NCBI GenBank assembly: GCA_031260345.1
Contig: JAIRKA010000098.1
Span: 1-50,295, forward strand
DNA: 50,295 bases
Reading direction: 5' to 3'
Origin: Methanosarcinales archaeon
Lineage (GTDB): Archaea; Halobacteriota; Methanosarcinia; Methanosarcinales; Methanosarcinaceae
The notes beneath the pieces are model-generated. The model worked only from the letters and a program-made list of their open reading frames with translations, was not told the origin of the DNA and did no database searches. Made by a program: the position numbers and the translations under genes. Positions 26,808 to 35,636 of this stretch are shown here, piece by piece. Each line of letters starts with the position of its first letter. Position 1 is the first letter of the stretch.

Positions 26808-28436
26808 ATGGCTTTTAATAAGATGAGTACATTTATACCGCCCATGGTCAAACCTGTTTTTTTAGGAAAGTTAGTCTTACATTGGTGTCCCGCGTGCAAT
26901 GTCCCTGTTCTGGAAGAAAAATGCGCCTGCGGATGCCAAACAAATTTTGTAACGGTCACGCCGCCCGCGGACATACGTCCGGCTTTTCCATATGACATCA
27001 GCCGTATTAACGAAGTTTCTGTTCGGCAGTTCGGCAAAAAAATGATTGCCGATGGCGAAATTACCGTATACAATAAAGCGCCTTATGATGACCGCATGGA
27101 GGAAATCATCTGCGGCGGCGAAGTTATCGGAACGATTCGTTTTGAAATCGACAAAACCGAGTGGGTTCTTTTGCCGCGCCTGACGGGTGCACGGCGCATT
27201 TTTAACAAAAATTCCAAAATTGAAGATCCCGACGCGGAAAAAAACCTTAAGAATTGGATAATGGTTCATGAAAATGCCGTTCCTTTCGTTGCGGACGGTT
27301 CAAGCGTTTTGGTTCCGGGAATTTTGAGAACGGCGCCCGGAATTGAAAAGGAAGACGAAGTTGTGATTGTCACGCCCGATTTTGAAGTGATTGCCGCCGG
27401 CAGAGCCAAAATGACATCTGAGGAGATCAAAAACTCTGATCGTGGCAAAGCTGTCAAAATCAGATGGAAAGGCATTGAAAGCGAAACTGGGAATGAGAGG
27501 AATACGGCGGCAAGCGTCATGCCCGCAGATATTGAAATTCCGGCAGGGACACCGACTCGGGAAATTTGGCGGAAAACCGTTGATGCAAATCGAAACGTTA
27601 TTGACAAGTTTGAAGCGGACAGCATCCGGTTTATGCAAAACGCCGCCAAAAACATGAAAAAGCAAGTGACTTGCTCTTATTCCGGCGGCAAAGACAGTTT
27701 AGTCACGCTTCATTTAACGGAGCAGGCGTTTGGAAAGGATTCCGGAAACGAGAGAGATTACGAAATCATTTTTGCCGATACGGGTTTGGAATTTCAGGAA
27801 ACGCTTGACAATGTCAAAGAAATCGTTGAAATTTACAAGAGGCCGTTTAAAGAAACAAGCGCGGGAAATGCCTTTTGGGATGAATATGAAACATTCGGGC
27901 CGCCGAGCGTTGACAACCGCTGGTGTACGCAATCCTGCAAGCTGATTCCGATTACGGCCGTGATTGAAATGAATTACGCGGACAGCGGCGGCTGTATGAC
28001 TTTTATCGGTCAGCGTCAATATGAATCCAAGGCGCGCGCCAGAAGTCAAAGGATTTGGAAAAGTCCGTCCGTGAAAGGCCAAATCGGAGCGGCGCCGATT
28101 CAGGAATGGACGGCGATGCATGTTTGGCTTTACATTTTTGACAAGGATCTGCACTATAATCCGCTTTATGAAAAAGGGCTGGATCGAATCGGCTGCTGGC
28201 TGTGTCCGGCAGCGTCGCTTGCTGACTTTGAAAATTTAAAGCATACGCATCCAAAAGACATGGAAATGTGGGAAAATAAACTGATTGAGGCCGGTCATGA
28301 AAAAGGAATTGAGAACCCTGACCTTTGGGTTAAATTCGGCCTTTGGCGTTATGAAAAATTGCCGCCGTCGATGAAGAAACTGGCTGATGAAAAAGGCGTC
28401 AAATATAAAAAGCAAACAGCAGAGAAGGCAGATTAA
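26808..28436 (+). CDS. PAPS reductase-family protein with N-terminal zinc ribbon and PUA-like domain
   Basis: A 542-residue protein. The N-terminus has a cysteine cluster (Cys 27, 30, 39, 41, 43) likely to bind zinc. Residues about 150-235 resemble a PUA RNA-binding domain. The C-terminal half is an adenine-nucleotide alpha hydrolase of the PAPS reductase type with the PP-loop SYSGGKDS (about 290-297), RWCTQSCK (about 371) and a Cys pair in GCWLCP (about 462). The PUA plus PP-loop arrangement is known in methanogens. It suggests thiolation or sulfur transfer on RNA rather than sulfate assimilation, but the substrate is not established. No Shine-Dalgarno is seen at the ATG; an internal Met at residue 13 is an alternative start. 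Confidence 0.8.
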   Translation: MAFNKMSTFIPPMVKPVFLGKLVLHWCPACNVPVLEEKCACGCQTNFVTVTPPADIRPAFPYDISRINEVSVRQFGKKMIADGEITVYNKAPYDDRMEEIICGGEVIGTIRFEIDKTEWVLLPRLTGARRIFNKNSKIEDPDAEKNLKNWIMVHENAVPFVADGSSVLVPGILRTAPGIEKEDEVVIVTPDFEVIAAGRAKMTSEEIKNSDRGKAVKIRWKGIESETGNERNTAASVMPADIEIPAGTPTREIWRKTVDANRNVIDKFEADSIRFMQNAAKNMKKQVTCSYSGGKDSLVTLHLTEQAFGKDSGNERDYEIIFADTGLEFQETLDNVKEIVEIYKRPFKETSAGNAFWDEYETFGPPSVDNRWCTQSCKLIPITAVIEMNYADSGGCMTFIGQRQYESKARARSQRIWKSPSVKGQIGAAPIQEWTAMHVWLYIFDKDLHYNPLYEKGLDRIGCWLCPAASLADFENLKHTHPKDMEMWENKLIEAGHEKGIENPDLWVKFGLWRYEKLPPSMKKLADEKGVKYKKQTAEKAD

Positions 28437-28502
28437 GTCGGCATTTATCGATTTCTTGCCAATTTCTTATCAGATTTTGCCGCATTCAATCAAACAGATA
28501 GG

Positions 28503-28510
28503 CTTATAAA
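28503..28510 (+). promoter_or_regulatory. TATA box of SRP RNA gene
   Basis: CTTATAAA is centred about 28 bp before the first base of the SRP RNA (28535), the usual archaeal TATA-to-start distance. Confidence 0.6.
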
Positions 28511-28534
28511 TTATCCCATGCTTATGATTTACTC

Positions 28535-28848
28535 GGTGGGCTAGTCAGGGCAGCTAGGCGTCGCTTGTAACCCGAAATCGCCAATATGCGGGTGACGAAG
28601 CTTTCGGTCAGGTGCATTGACTTTATGTCAAGTTCGAAATCTTAACGTTGAAACCTCGTCCTGCTGGGATTGTGGTGATTGCCGAGACAAAAGGAGTTTT
28701 GGTTCGGCTTTCTTAATCGTGGAAACCGGTTCAGGCCCGGAAGGGAGCAGACTTACTGCGGACAACAGTCGCTTGCGGGGTTGCGGGGTGGAGGAGAGGT
28801 TTCGGAGACTGCGTAGGGAAGGTGTATCGAGCCGGATGCGTGCCCGCC
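28535..28848 (+). ncRNA. ffs: Archaeal SRP RNA (7S RNA)
   Basis: About 314 nt. The ends pair (GGTGGGC at 28535 with GCCCGCC at 28842), as in the closed archaeal form. The Alu domain includes GCTTGTAACCCG. The S domain carries the hallmark helix 8 loop around CAGGCCCGGAAGGGAGCAG (near 28732), which binds SRP54. A T-rich tract follows the 3' end. It scaffolds SRP19/SRP54 and targets membrane and secreted proteins, including the large signal-peptide-bearing surface proteins of this locus. The adjacent tRNA gene probably has its own promoter. Confidence 0.93.
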
Positions 28849-28961
28849 TTTTCGATTATTATCGATTATAATGAACTTGTGTTTTTCGATTCCACTTCGG
28901 AACGGTAAGCATTAAATATCTCCCTTTCTTTTATGGAAAGTCAAAAACGAATTGTCATCAT

Positions 28962-29046
28962 GGCGAGATAGCCTAGCTCGGTAGGGCGTAGGATTGCTAA
29001 TCCTATGTTGCTTTGCAACTCGGGGGTTCAAATCCCCCTCTCGTCG
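28962..29046 (+). tRNA. tRNA-Ser (anticodon GCU)
   Basis: Class II tRNA with acceptor GGCGAGA pairing with TCTCGTC (one G-U), D-arm GCC...GGGC, anticodon stem TAGGA with loop TTGCTAA (anticodon GCT), a long variable arm (TGTTGCTTTGCAACT) and T-arm GGGGG-TTCAAAT-CCCCC. The discriminator base is G, as for Ser. CCA is not encoded and no intron is present. It reads AGC/AGU codons. Confidence 0.95.
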
Positions 29047-29143
29047 CTCTTTTTATTTTTGATCATTCAACAGGCGAGCTTTGCTTTTCAATATTGAAAT
29101 TGAAAAAGGCAGGGGCAGACGCGAAAATTAAAGAAAAACGGCA

Positions 29144-29574
29144 CAGCTCGCGCGCGGCCGCAGCGATGGTAGCGCAAACAGTAAGGTAACGGTGGCACGT
29201 TCGCGAAGCGAACGGATGTGATAAAAAAGAGCAGATGCATGCGCCAATGCAAACAGCAGGTGGCAGCAGCGAAAAAACAGTCTCAAGAAGTAGCTCGCTC
29301 GGAACAGGTTAGCGTTCTTCCACTTGTATCTGCCTCTTTTTTGAGCATTCCGCTAATTCCGATTTTGTTCTTCGCTTCACTCAGACCAAAACCGAAATTA
29401 GCGGTCGTACGAGGGGATTCATGCAATTTTCGATTTTATTGAAACATCGTCTTTCTTTTAATTTTCTTAAAAAATTAGAACGCCCGTTTTATCTCCCGCC
29501 TAAAACATTTTAATTTAGGGTTTCAGCGGCGTTCAGGTTTATTGCCAACTTCAAAAACCGATGTTTGGTTTTTA
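29144..29574. repeat. Long structured intergenic element, copy 1
   Basis: A non-coding element of about 430 bp with a diverged second copy at 35105-35564. In order: a GC-rich start (GCTCGCGCGCGG); a hairpin CGTTCGC-GAA-GCGAACG (29198-29214); an outer helix AAAAAAGAGCAGAT (29224) with ATCTGCCTCTTTTTT (about 29328); an 18-bp hairpin (29350-29367 with 29387-29404) around a conserved loop; then nested arms AAACATCG/CGATGTTT and GAACGC/GCGTTC. Read on the minus strand, the 18-bp stem is fully paired with two G-U pairs. It could be a structured RNA or a miniature mobile element; strand and function are unknown. Confidence 0.7.
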
Positions 29575-29601
29575 ATAAGAAGAACACCGTAATTGAAATT
29601 C

Positions 29602-30036
29602 ATGGAAATTGATGAAACTTTTTCTTCATTGGAAGAAATCCAAACTCTTTTAGAAAAAGACGGAATGACATGGCGCATCTCTGTTGATGATTCCATGGAT
29701 GATATGGAAAATGACGACAGCATCGAAAATGATGCTACTTGCCATTCCAAAATCATTTTAGAATCTGCCTCTTTCTCTGCCGACGCCGACACTTATGAAA
29801 TCGAAAAATGGGAAGCGGAACTTCCCGACGTTGAAGAGGGAGATGGCGAAGCGGAAAGTTTTGGAGAAGAAACAAAAAATACAGCTTCGAAAACGGCTTT
29901 GGAAAAAGCAGAAGTCATTTACTTTGATCTTTTCAAAAAGAAAACATATACGAAGACGCTTATTTTTCAGTCTGATGAAGAAAACGGCAGCCGAGTCTAT
30001 CGTTTAATCGGTTTTTGTGAAGCGCCGATGTTTTGA
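29602..30036 (+). CDS. Hypothetical acidic protein
   Basis: A 144-residue protein that I do not recognise. The first 90 residues are strongly acidic (many Asp/Glu, for example DDSMDDMENDDS). The C-terminal 45 are more basic and beta-like (KAEVIYFDLFKKK, ending RLIGFCEAPMF). No signal peptide or membrane segment. The ATG at 29602 is preferred over a TTG at 29593; neither has a ribosome binding site. Amino-acid composition and a full-length frame support a real gene, but there is no family evidence. It begins just after copy 1 of the long intergenic element. Confidence 0.55.
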   Translation: MEIDETFSSLEEIQTLLEKDGMTWRISVDDSMDDMENDDSIENDATCHSKIILESASFSADADTYEIEKWEAELPDVEEGDGEAESFGEETKNTASKTALEKAEVIYFDLFKKKTYTKTLIFQSDEENGSRVYRLIGFCEAPMF

Positions 30037-30190
30037 AAAGAAGAAAAAAGTTTTTCAAAAGTATTTTTTGATGCCTTATAAACTATATATCCTTTATATA
30101 TTCCATTTATATACTTGATAAGCGTTTAAGAATATCCGTATTGATTCAAGAAATCCAAATTCAAGAATTAACGAACCTATTAAGCTGCAA

Positions 30191-30198
30191 TTATATAA
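30191..30198 (+). promoter_or_regulatory. Probable TATA box of the TBP gene
   Basis: TTATATAA lies about 45 bp before the TBP ATG at 30241, with other A/T runs further up (30085-30115). It may be self-regulated by TBP, but that is inference. Confidence 0.4.
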
Positions 30199-30240
30199 CT
30201 TATTTTTATACACATATCCATCAATAATACGGTAATAATT

Positions 30241-30795
30241 ATGAGCAATGAATCAAACCTTAAAATCGAAAACGTTGTTGCTTCCACGAAATTGGCGGAA
30301 GAGTTTGACTTAAACTTAATCGTCGAAAAATTCCAGACGGCTGAATACAACAAACAGAAGTTCCCCGGCCTCGTCTACAGAGTTTCTGACCCGAAAGCCG
30401 CGTTCCTCGTCTTCACATCCGGCAAAGTCGTTTGTACCGGCGCCAAGAATGTGGCTGACGTTCACACTGTTATCGGCAACATGGCAAAGAAATTAAACGG
30501 CATCGGCATCAAAACAATCGAGAAGCCGGACATTGCCGTTCAGAACATTGTCGCGTCCGCCGACCTGAAAGCTGTTTTGAACCTTAACGCAATTGCAATC
30601 GGTCTCGGTCTTGAAAACATCGAGTACGAACCCGAACAGTTTCCCGGTCTTGTTTACAGAATCAGCGACCCGAAAGTCGTCGTCTTGATTTTCAGCTCCG
30701 GAAAACTTGTCGTCACAGGCGGCAAAACACCCGAAGACTGCGCGCGCGGCGTTGAAGTCGTTCGCGAACAGTTGGACAACATGGGACTTTTGTAA
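30241..30795 (+). CDS. tbp: TATA-box-binding protein
   Basis: A 184-residue general transcription factor that binds TATA boxes and recruits TFB and RNA polymerase. It consists of two direct repeats of about 90 residues. Each has the core FPGLVYR(V/I)SDPK followed by a (F/S)SGK(V/L)V.TG segment (about residues 41-65 and 132-156), the DNA-contacting saddle. The acidic tail of some methanogen TBPs is short here. The ATG has no strong Shine-Dalgarno. Monocistronic by position. Confidence 0.97.
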   Translation: MSNESNLKIENVVASTKLAEEFDLNLIVEKFQTAEYNKQKFPGLVYRVSDPKAAFLVFTSGKVVCTGAKNVADVHTVIGNMAKKLNGIGIKTIEKPDIAVQNIVASADLKAVLNLNAIAIGLGLENIEYEPEQFPGLVYRISDPKVVVLIFSSGKLVVTGGKTPEDCARGVEVVREQLDNMGLL

Positions 30796-30941
30796 AGTGC
30801 CTTGTTTTTCATTTTTTATCATTTTTATTGCATTTTATTCATTTGTATTTCATTTACATTTGATTTCACTTGAACAGATGCAGCAAGCGGATTTTAATCG
30901 GGCTTCTTCAACTGCCTTTAGTAAATAACAGGGTTAATATC

Positions 30942-31637
30942 ATGATACATATTGTAAAAGAATATGAAAAGTGTGTTATTTTCCGTTTAGGGAAATTTAA
31001 GAGAGTTGCCGCACCGGGTTTAGTAATTATCCCGCCGCTTCTTGAAACGGGTGTTAAAATTGACATGAGGACATTCACCATCAATGTTCCCAAACAAGAC
31101 GTTATCACAAAGGACAACGTTACGATAAAAGTTGACGCGATGGTTTATTACAACGTCACCGACCCGAAAAAAGCAGTTATCGCAGTCCATGATTTTTGTT
31201 CAGCAACGACAACGCTTGCCCAAACGATTTTAAGAGATGTTCTTGGAAACATGGAGCTTGACGATGCTTTAACAAAAAGGGAACAAATTAATGCGGAATT
31301 GAAGGAATTGCTTGACAAAGGCACTGACCCGTGGGGTATATGCGTGTCAGCCGTCACAATAAGCGATATTAGTTTACCTGATACAATGCTGCGGGCAATT
31401 GCCAAGCAGGCGGAAGCTGAAAGAGAGAAAAGAGCCAGAATCATTTTAGCGGAAGGCGAAGAAATTTCCGCCAAGAAAATGATGGAAGCGGCAGAATTGT
31501 ATGAAAAGATCCCCGTCGCGATTCGGTTAAGAGAATTACAAACACTTTCTGAAATCGCAAGAGAAAAAAATATGGTTATCATTGAGGGAAAAACGGATAT
31601 TGCGAGTGCAATTGCGTTAAGCAAAGGCATAAAATGA
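30942..31637 (+). CDS. SPFH/Band 7 (stomatin-like) protein without N-terminal membrane segment
   Basis: A 231-residue slipin/stomatin-type SPFH protein. The PHB core is clear: VKEYEKCVIFRLGKF, then PGLVIIPPL, KDNVTIKVDAMVYYNV, and the oligomer helix KQAEAEREKRARIILAEGE near residue 160. Typical slipins have a hydrophobic N-terminal hairpin; here the ATG at 30942 starts directly at the PHB domain and the upstream TTG extension (30870) adds no membrane segment. It may associate with the membrane peripherally. The partner NfeD protease subunit is not next to it. AglJ follows 136 bp downstream on the same strand. Confidence 0.87.
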   Translation: MIHIVKEYEKCVIFRLGKFKRVAAPGLVIIPPLLETGVKIDMRTFTINVPKQDVITKDNVTIKVDAMVYYNVTDPKKAVIAVHDFCSATTTLAQTILRDVLGNMELDDALTKREQINAELKELLDKGTDPWGICVSAVTISDISLPDTMLRAIAKQAEAEREKRARIILAEGEEISAKKMMEAAELYEKIPVAIRLRELQTLSEIAREKNMVIIEGKTDIASAIALSKGIK

Positions 31638-31773
31638 AATTGCCGAGCAGGGATGTTGGTCATTTTCAACATCTTCTTATCTATAATTACATTTTTTATT
31701 TTCGACAGCAAAATAAATTTTAAAATCGAAAAAACCGCGTTTTTGCGGAAAAACACAATATATCGGGATTTTT

Positions 31774-32715
31774 ATGACTGAGGAACAGACTATAACTTTT
31801 GACAAAAACGATGTTTGCATTTTTATTCCCGTTCTCAACGAAGAAGGCGCAATTAAAGATGTGATTGAAGGCTTTAAAAATGTCGGCTACAATAATATCT
31901 TGGTTTACGACGGCAACAGCAAAGACAAGACCAGAGAAGTCGCGGCTGCCGCCGGCGCCCGCGTTGTCACTCAAAGCGGCAAAGGTAAAGGCCAGGCAAT
32001 GATTCAGGCCTTTAACGCTATAACGGAAAAATACGTCGTCATGATTGACGGCGACGGAACGGAACTCCCCGAAGAAATCCATCTCTTGCTGAATCCGGTT
32101 TTGGAGGGGAAAGCCGACCACGTCGCAGGGAACAGAATTGCCGGCAGAACGCCGGGAGCGTTTACCACACTGAATCTTTTTGGAAACCGTATGATCAATT
32201 GGTTCTTCCGCCGCGCTTTTAAATCCAACCTCCGCGACATTTTAACGGGCTATCGTGCCTTTACACGTGAATCCATTCAGGCTTTGGATTTAAAACAGCA
32301 CGGATTCGTCATTGAAACAGAAATGACCGTCGAATGTCTGATGAAAGGACAAAAAATCATAGAAGTTCCGATTACGTATCTTCCGCGCCCCGAAAAAGTT
32401 GAAACGAAACTTCATCCGATTCGCGACGGCTACAGAATCAGCATGGCGGTTTACAAATATTCACGCTTTTACAATCCGAAGTTTTTCTTCGGCGTTTGGA
32501 GCCTGCTCTCATTCATCATCGCTTTGCTTTTGATTGCCGCCCATCCGTTCATCATCACATGGCACGGCGCTTCAATGCTTGGAACAGCGTTCTTCTTCTT
32601 TGCGGGCGTCAGCGTTCTGCTTCTTGCGGCAGGATATGTCGCCGACATCAATGCGACACTTCATAGAAAAACTTTGAAAGCGATTCAGGCAAACAGAAAA
32701 AAACAAGAAAAATAA
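31774..32715 (+). CDS. aglJ: AglJ-type glycosyltransferase family 2 (dolichol-phosphate hexose transferase)
   Basis: A 313-residue GT2 enzyme. The nucleotide-sugar domain shows IPVLNEEGAI (about 15-24), YDGNSKDKTREVA (about 46-58), MIDGDGTELPEE (about 89-100, DxD-type metal site), the acceptor region DILTGYRAFTRES and PITYLPRPEKVETKL. Two C-terminal hydrophobic helices (about 232-255 and 262-290) anchor it. This pattern matches AglJ, which loads the first sugar on dolichol phosphate for archaeal N-glycosylation. The surface proteins of this window carry many N-x-S/T sequons and would be natural targets. The gene symbol is by family resemblance. Confidence 0.82.
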   Translation: MTEEQTITFDKNDVCIFIPVLNEEGAIKDVIEGFKNVGYNNILVYDGNSKDKTREVAAAAGARVVTQSGKGKGQAMIQAFNAITEKYVVMIDGDGTELPEEIHLLLNPVLEGKADHVAGNRIAGRTPGAFTTLNLFGNRMINWFFRRAFKSNLRDILTGYRAFTRESIQALDLKQHGFVIETEMTVECLMKGQKIIEVPITYLPRPEKVETKLHPIRDGYRISMAVYKYSRFYNPKFFFGVWSLLSFIIALLLIAAHPFIITWHGASMLGTAFFFFAGVSVLLLAAGYVADINATLHRKTLKAIQANRKKQEK

Positions 32716-32730
32716 TATACAGGTGAACAT

Positions 32731-33168
32731 ATGCAATGGGCCGAATTGTTCGATGACGGGCGTGAGCCGTCAGAGAATCAAATAAGGGAATTTGTTGTTA
32801 CTCCTTTATGGGACGATTTGGCGAATTACTTACAGCAGACGTACAATGTTCAGCCGAAATTATTTTTCAGCTGCTGTTCCATGGATAAAGGATTTTGGCA
32901 GGGATGGAACGTCAAATACAAGAAAAGCGGCAAAGCATTGTGTACGCTTTACCCGAAGCAAGGGTATTTCATTGCGCTCATTGCTGTCGGTGCAAAAGAA
33001 TCTGCCGAAGCTGACGTATTAATTCCCTTTTGCGATGAATACACACAAAACTTATACAACCGGGCGAAATTTGGTTCAGCCGTCAAGTCGCTGGCAGTTG
33101 AAGTAACAAGCGAAAATATATTGCGTGATGTAAAGAGTTTGATTACGCTGCGGGTTGGTACTCGCTAA
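32731..33168 (+). CDS. DUF3788 family protein
   Basis: A 145-residue cytosolic protein of the DUF3788 family, whose function is unknown. Typical features are the N-terminal LWDDLANYLQQTYNVQPK, the central GWNVKYKKSGKALCTLYP and GYFIALIAVGAKE. The ATG has a good AGGTGAAC site and lies 15 bp after the aglJ stop, so the two are probably cotranscribed. Normal length. The functional link to glycosylation is only positional. Confidence 0.8.
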   Translation: MQWAELFDDGREPSENQIREFVVTPLWDDLANYLQQTYNVQPKLFFSCCSMDKGFWQGWNVKYKKSGKALCTLYPKQGYFIALIAVGAKESAEADVLIPFCDEYTQNLYNRAKFGSAVKSLAVEVTSENILRDVKSLITLRVGTR

Positions 33169-33263
33169 TCCCTGTCTCTTTTTAATATTTCATCCTCTTT
33201 CATCTTTTTTTCATCATCAATTCAAAAAACGGGGACGTTTTATGAAATATTTTGAAAAGCGAT

Positions 33264-33287
33264 GCGGCTCGCGCGCAGCGGCAGCCG
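33264..33287. repeat. GC-rich intergenic hairpin repeat
   Basis: GCGGCTCGCGCGCAGCGGCA followed by GCCG can fold with GCGGC/GCCG arms. Same family as 29144, 36941 and 41057. Confidence 0.6.
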
Positions 33288-33389
33288 TTTCAGCTCAAGG
33301 GTGCAATCGGCAGATAACAGCGGCAAAAAAGAAGAGAACATAAAAAAAGAGAAACTCCTTGGAGCTTTGTATGAGTTGATAGTTGAGAA

Positions 33390-33407
33390 GGGGATAGAAC
33401 TACCCCC
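33390..33407 (-). terminator. Probable thiC terminator
   Basis: On the minus strand, GGGGGTAG-TT-CTATCCCC forms a short stem about 70 bp past the thiC stop. Confidence 0.45.
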
Positions 33408-33478
33408 CGCTCGGTTTTTCCATTTTTATGAGGAATTTTGTTTTTATGACCGAGTGATCCAGGATCGCTCAATCAGCT

Positions 33479-34762
33479 TTATTTTGCAAGGTCGTAGTGC
33501 TGGTTGACAATCTTAAGAGCGCAGAAGTCACCGCACATTGTACAAGCGTCTGAGTCGCCCGGCGCGCGGCTGTCACGGACAGCTCTTGCGTGTTCGCCGT
33601 CAATAGCGAGTTCATACATTTTCTCCCAGTCAAGGTCTCTTCTTGCGCGGGCCATAGCCAAGTCTTCATCCCTCTTGCCGAGGCGGATCATGTCGCCGAT
33701 GTGCGCTGCAATCTTGGAGGTTTTAACACCGGTGATGACGTCTTCAACATTCGGAAGAGCCAAGTGTTCTGCAGGCGTCACGTAGCAGAGGAAGTCGCAT
33801 CCGTAGGAGGCGGAAACTGCTGCGCCGATCGCGGTTGTGATGTGGTCGTAGCCGGGCGCAATGTCTGTGACGAGCGGACCGAGCATGTAAAACGGCTTGT
33901 AGTTGCTCATGACTTTCATCAGCTGAACGTTGGTTCTGATCTGGTCGAGCGGAACGTGTCCCGGACCTTCGACGATAACCTGAAGGTCGTATTTGCTGTG
34001 TGCAATGTCAGCGCATTCGGAGTTGATAATCAATTCCTGAACCTGCGCGCGGTCGGTTGCGTCGTGGACAGCGCCTGCGCGCATGCCGTTGCCGGTAGAC
34101 AAGGTAACTTCGTGTTCTTTTAAGATTTCACAAAGGTAATCGAATTGAGCGTAAATCGGGTTTTCCTTTTCATTGTGAAGCATCCAGGTGCTCATGAAAG
34201 CGCCGCCGCGTGAGCAGAGACCGCCGTATCTGCCGTGCCTTTTCAGTCTCTCAAGCGTAATCTGGTTGATGCCTGTGTGGATGGCCATGAAACAGGTACC
34301 GAGTTTTGCCTGGTCTTCGGTGGCTTTGAAGAGTTCATCTTCAGTCATGTGAACGATGGAGCCGTATTTTTCGGCCGCCTGAATAAATGCCTGGTACAGC
34401 GGAACAGACCCGACAGGCAATGAAATAGCGTCACAGACAGCTTTTCTGATACCGAGGAAGTCGCCGCCGGTTCCGAGTTCCATTAATGTATCTGCGCCTG
34501 CTTTTTCTGCAGCGATCGCCTTCGTAACTTCCATGTCCACATCGACGATGTCGGAAGAGGCGCCGATAGAAGCGTTGATTTTGGTGCGGCAGCCTTGGCC
34601 GATACCTGCAAGTTTGACATCTCTATAGGGGCTGGTCGGGATAACGATTCTGCCGGCAGCAATGCCCCTTCTGATAAATTCAGGGTCTAAATCTTCTTTT
34701 TGTGCAACGATTTTCATTGCTTCGGTAATTTTACCGTTCTTTGCGTCTGTAACAATTGACAT
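33479..34762 (-). CDS. thiC: Phosphomethylpyrimidine synthase ThiC
   Basis: A 427-residue radical-SAM-type ThiC that rearranges aminoimidazole ribotide into HMP phosphate, the pyrimidine moiety of thiamine. The C-terminal iron-sulfur motif is C407-x2-C410-x3-C414. Family blocks include RGGAFMSTW, GNGMRAGAVHDA, VEGPGHVPLDQI and LGPLVTDIAPGYDHI. The protein is short because the long N-terminal domain of bacterial ThiC is absent, as usual in archaea. The ATG has GAGGAG upstream. No TPP riboswitch core is recognisable in the leader. A small stem (GCAGG/CCTGC near 34828) lies in the leader. Confidence 0.95.
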   Translation of the reverse strand: MSIVTDAKNGKITEAMKIVAQKEDLDPEFIRRGIAAGRIVIPTSPYRDVKLAGIGQGCRTKINASIGASSDIVDVDMEVTKAIAAEKAGADTLMELGTGGDFLGIRKAVCDAISLPVGSVPLYQAFIQAAEKYGSIVHMTEDELFKATEDQAKLGTCFMAIHTGINQITLERLKRHGRYGGLCSRGGAFMSTWMLHNEKENPIYAQFDYLCEILKEHEVTLSTGNGMRAGAVHDATDRAQVQELIINSECADIAHSKYDLQVIVEGPGHVPLDQIRTNVQLMKVMSNYKPFYMLGPLVTDIAPGYDHITTAIGAAVSASYGCDFLCYVTPAEHLALPNVEDVITGVKTSKIAAHIGDMIRLGKRDEDLAMARARRDLDWEKMYELAIDGEHARAVRDSRAPGDSDACTMCGDFCALKIVNQHYDLAK

Positions 34763-35104
34763 TTTAAAACTCCTCTCTTTAAGAATAGTAAAACGGACTG
34801 AATTGACATCATAATATTGAAATCAAGCAGGTATTGCCTGCAGTCTCGAGTTAAGCCTTAAACGCGTTTTTCGAATATATACCTATTCAAAAAACAAACT
34901 TGAGTTTTAAACAATTTTTTTTGAGTTTTTAATGGCTTGTTGCTGTTATTTTTTAACGTAAAAAAGAAAAATTGATTTAAAAACAACAAAATTTGAATAG
35001 AATTCAAAGCAAAAAACAGAGGAATAAACGAGAAGGAGGAGGGCGATTTCTCGAAAATAAAAAAAACGAGCGGAGGGGTTTTGAAAGTTAAAGGAAAAAT
35101 GGAT
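34763..35104. other. AT-rich thiC leader region
   Basis: It holds the thiC ribosome binding site and promoter region and, from 35105, borders copy 2 of the long element. An 89-codon minus-strand frame here (34858-35127) is Phe/Leu-rich low-complexity translation and not credible. Confidence 0.4.
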
Positions 35105-35564
35105 GGGGTCGCGCGTGTGGGTGGCAACTGTCAAGCAACAGCGCAAAGAGGGAGGTAGTCAGCAGCAAATGGAATTGGTAAGGTAACAGGTGGTCACGTT
35201 CGCGAAGCGAACGGCTACTATAAGAAAGAGCAGAGGCGCACAGTAGCGCAGAAGGCAGCAATCTGCACAAAACAGTCGCAAGAAAGAAACTTGTTCGGAA
35301 CGGGCGAGCGTTTCTGCGTGCATCTGCCTTTTTTGGGGGAGTTCCGCAAATTTTGCTTTTGTTCTTCGCTTCGCTCAGACCAAAATCAAAATAAGCGGTC
35401 GCATGCAGGGATTCATACAATTTTAAAGCTTTATTGAAACATCGTTTTTCATTCATTTTTCTAAAAAAGTGGAACGCGTCTTTTCATTTAATCTTTTAAA
35501 ATTTTAGGGCTTTACTCGGCGTTCAAGTTTAACAAATTTTATGAAACGGATGTTTTTGTTTTAA
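35105..35564. repeat. Long structured intergenic element, copy 2
   Basis: Diverged copy of 29144-29574 with the same order of parts. The 17-nt hairpin (35197-35213) is identical to that in copy 1, together with its flanking CA. The 18-nt stem arms (35344-35361 and 35381-35398) enclose nearly the same loop (TTCTTCGCTTCGCTCAGAC). GAAACATCG recurs near 35434, GAACGC/GCGTTC near 35473 and 35519, and CGGATGTTT at 35547. One stem pair that is C-G in copy 1 (read on the minus strand) is U-A here, a compensatory change, though three other positions are unpaired. Confidence 0.7.
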
Positions 35565-35636
35565 ATGAATTATAAATAAGCAGGATCAGTAAACTCCCAT
35601 TTAATAATCTTGTGGGTGAAGTATCTCGCTTGAAAT

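Larger units (their letters stand above)
33169..33478. other. Convergent spacer with hairpins and a GC-rich repeat
   Basis: About 310 bp between the convergent DUF3788 and thiC genes. It holds the GC-rich hairpin repeat at 33264-33287, a CTCCTTGGAG palindrome near 33354 and a probable thiC terminator stem near 33390. No coding frame is supported. Confidence 0.5.

Noticed and set aside
29144-29574. RNase P RNA
   Set aside because: It is present twice and lacks the conserved RNase P core motifs I would expect.
34763-34860. TPP riboswitch upstream of thiC
   Set aside because: The leader lacks the conserved CTGAGA and the ACCTGA-type TPP-box strings; only a small stem is present.
34858-35127. 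89-codon Phe-rich minus-strand frame
   Set aside because: Low-complexity translation of A/T-rich spacer, no ribosome binding site, overlaps the repeated element.
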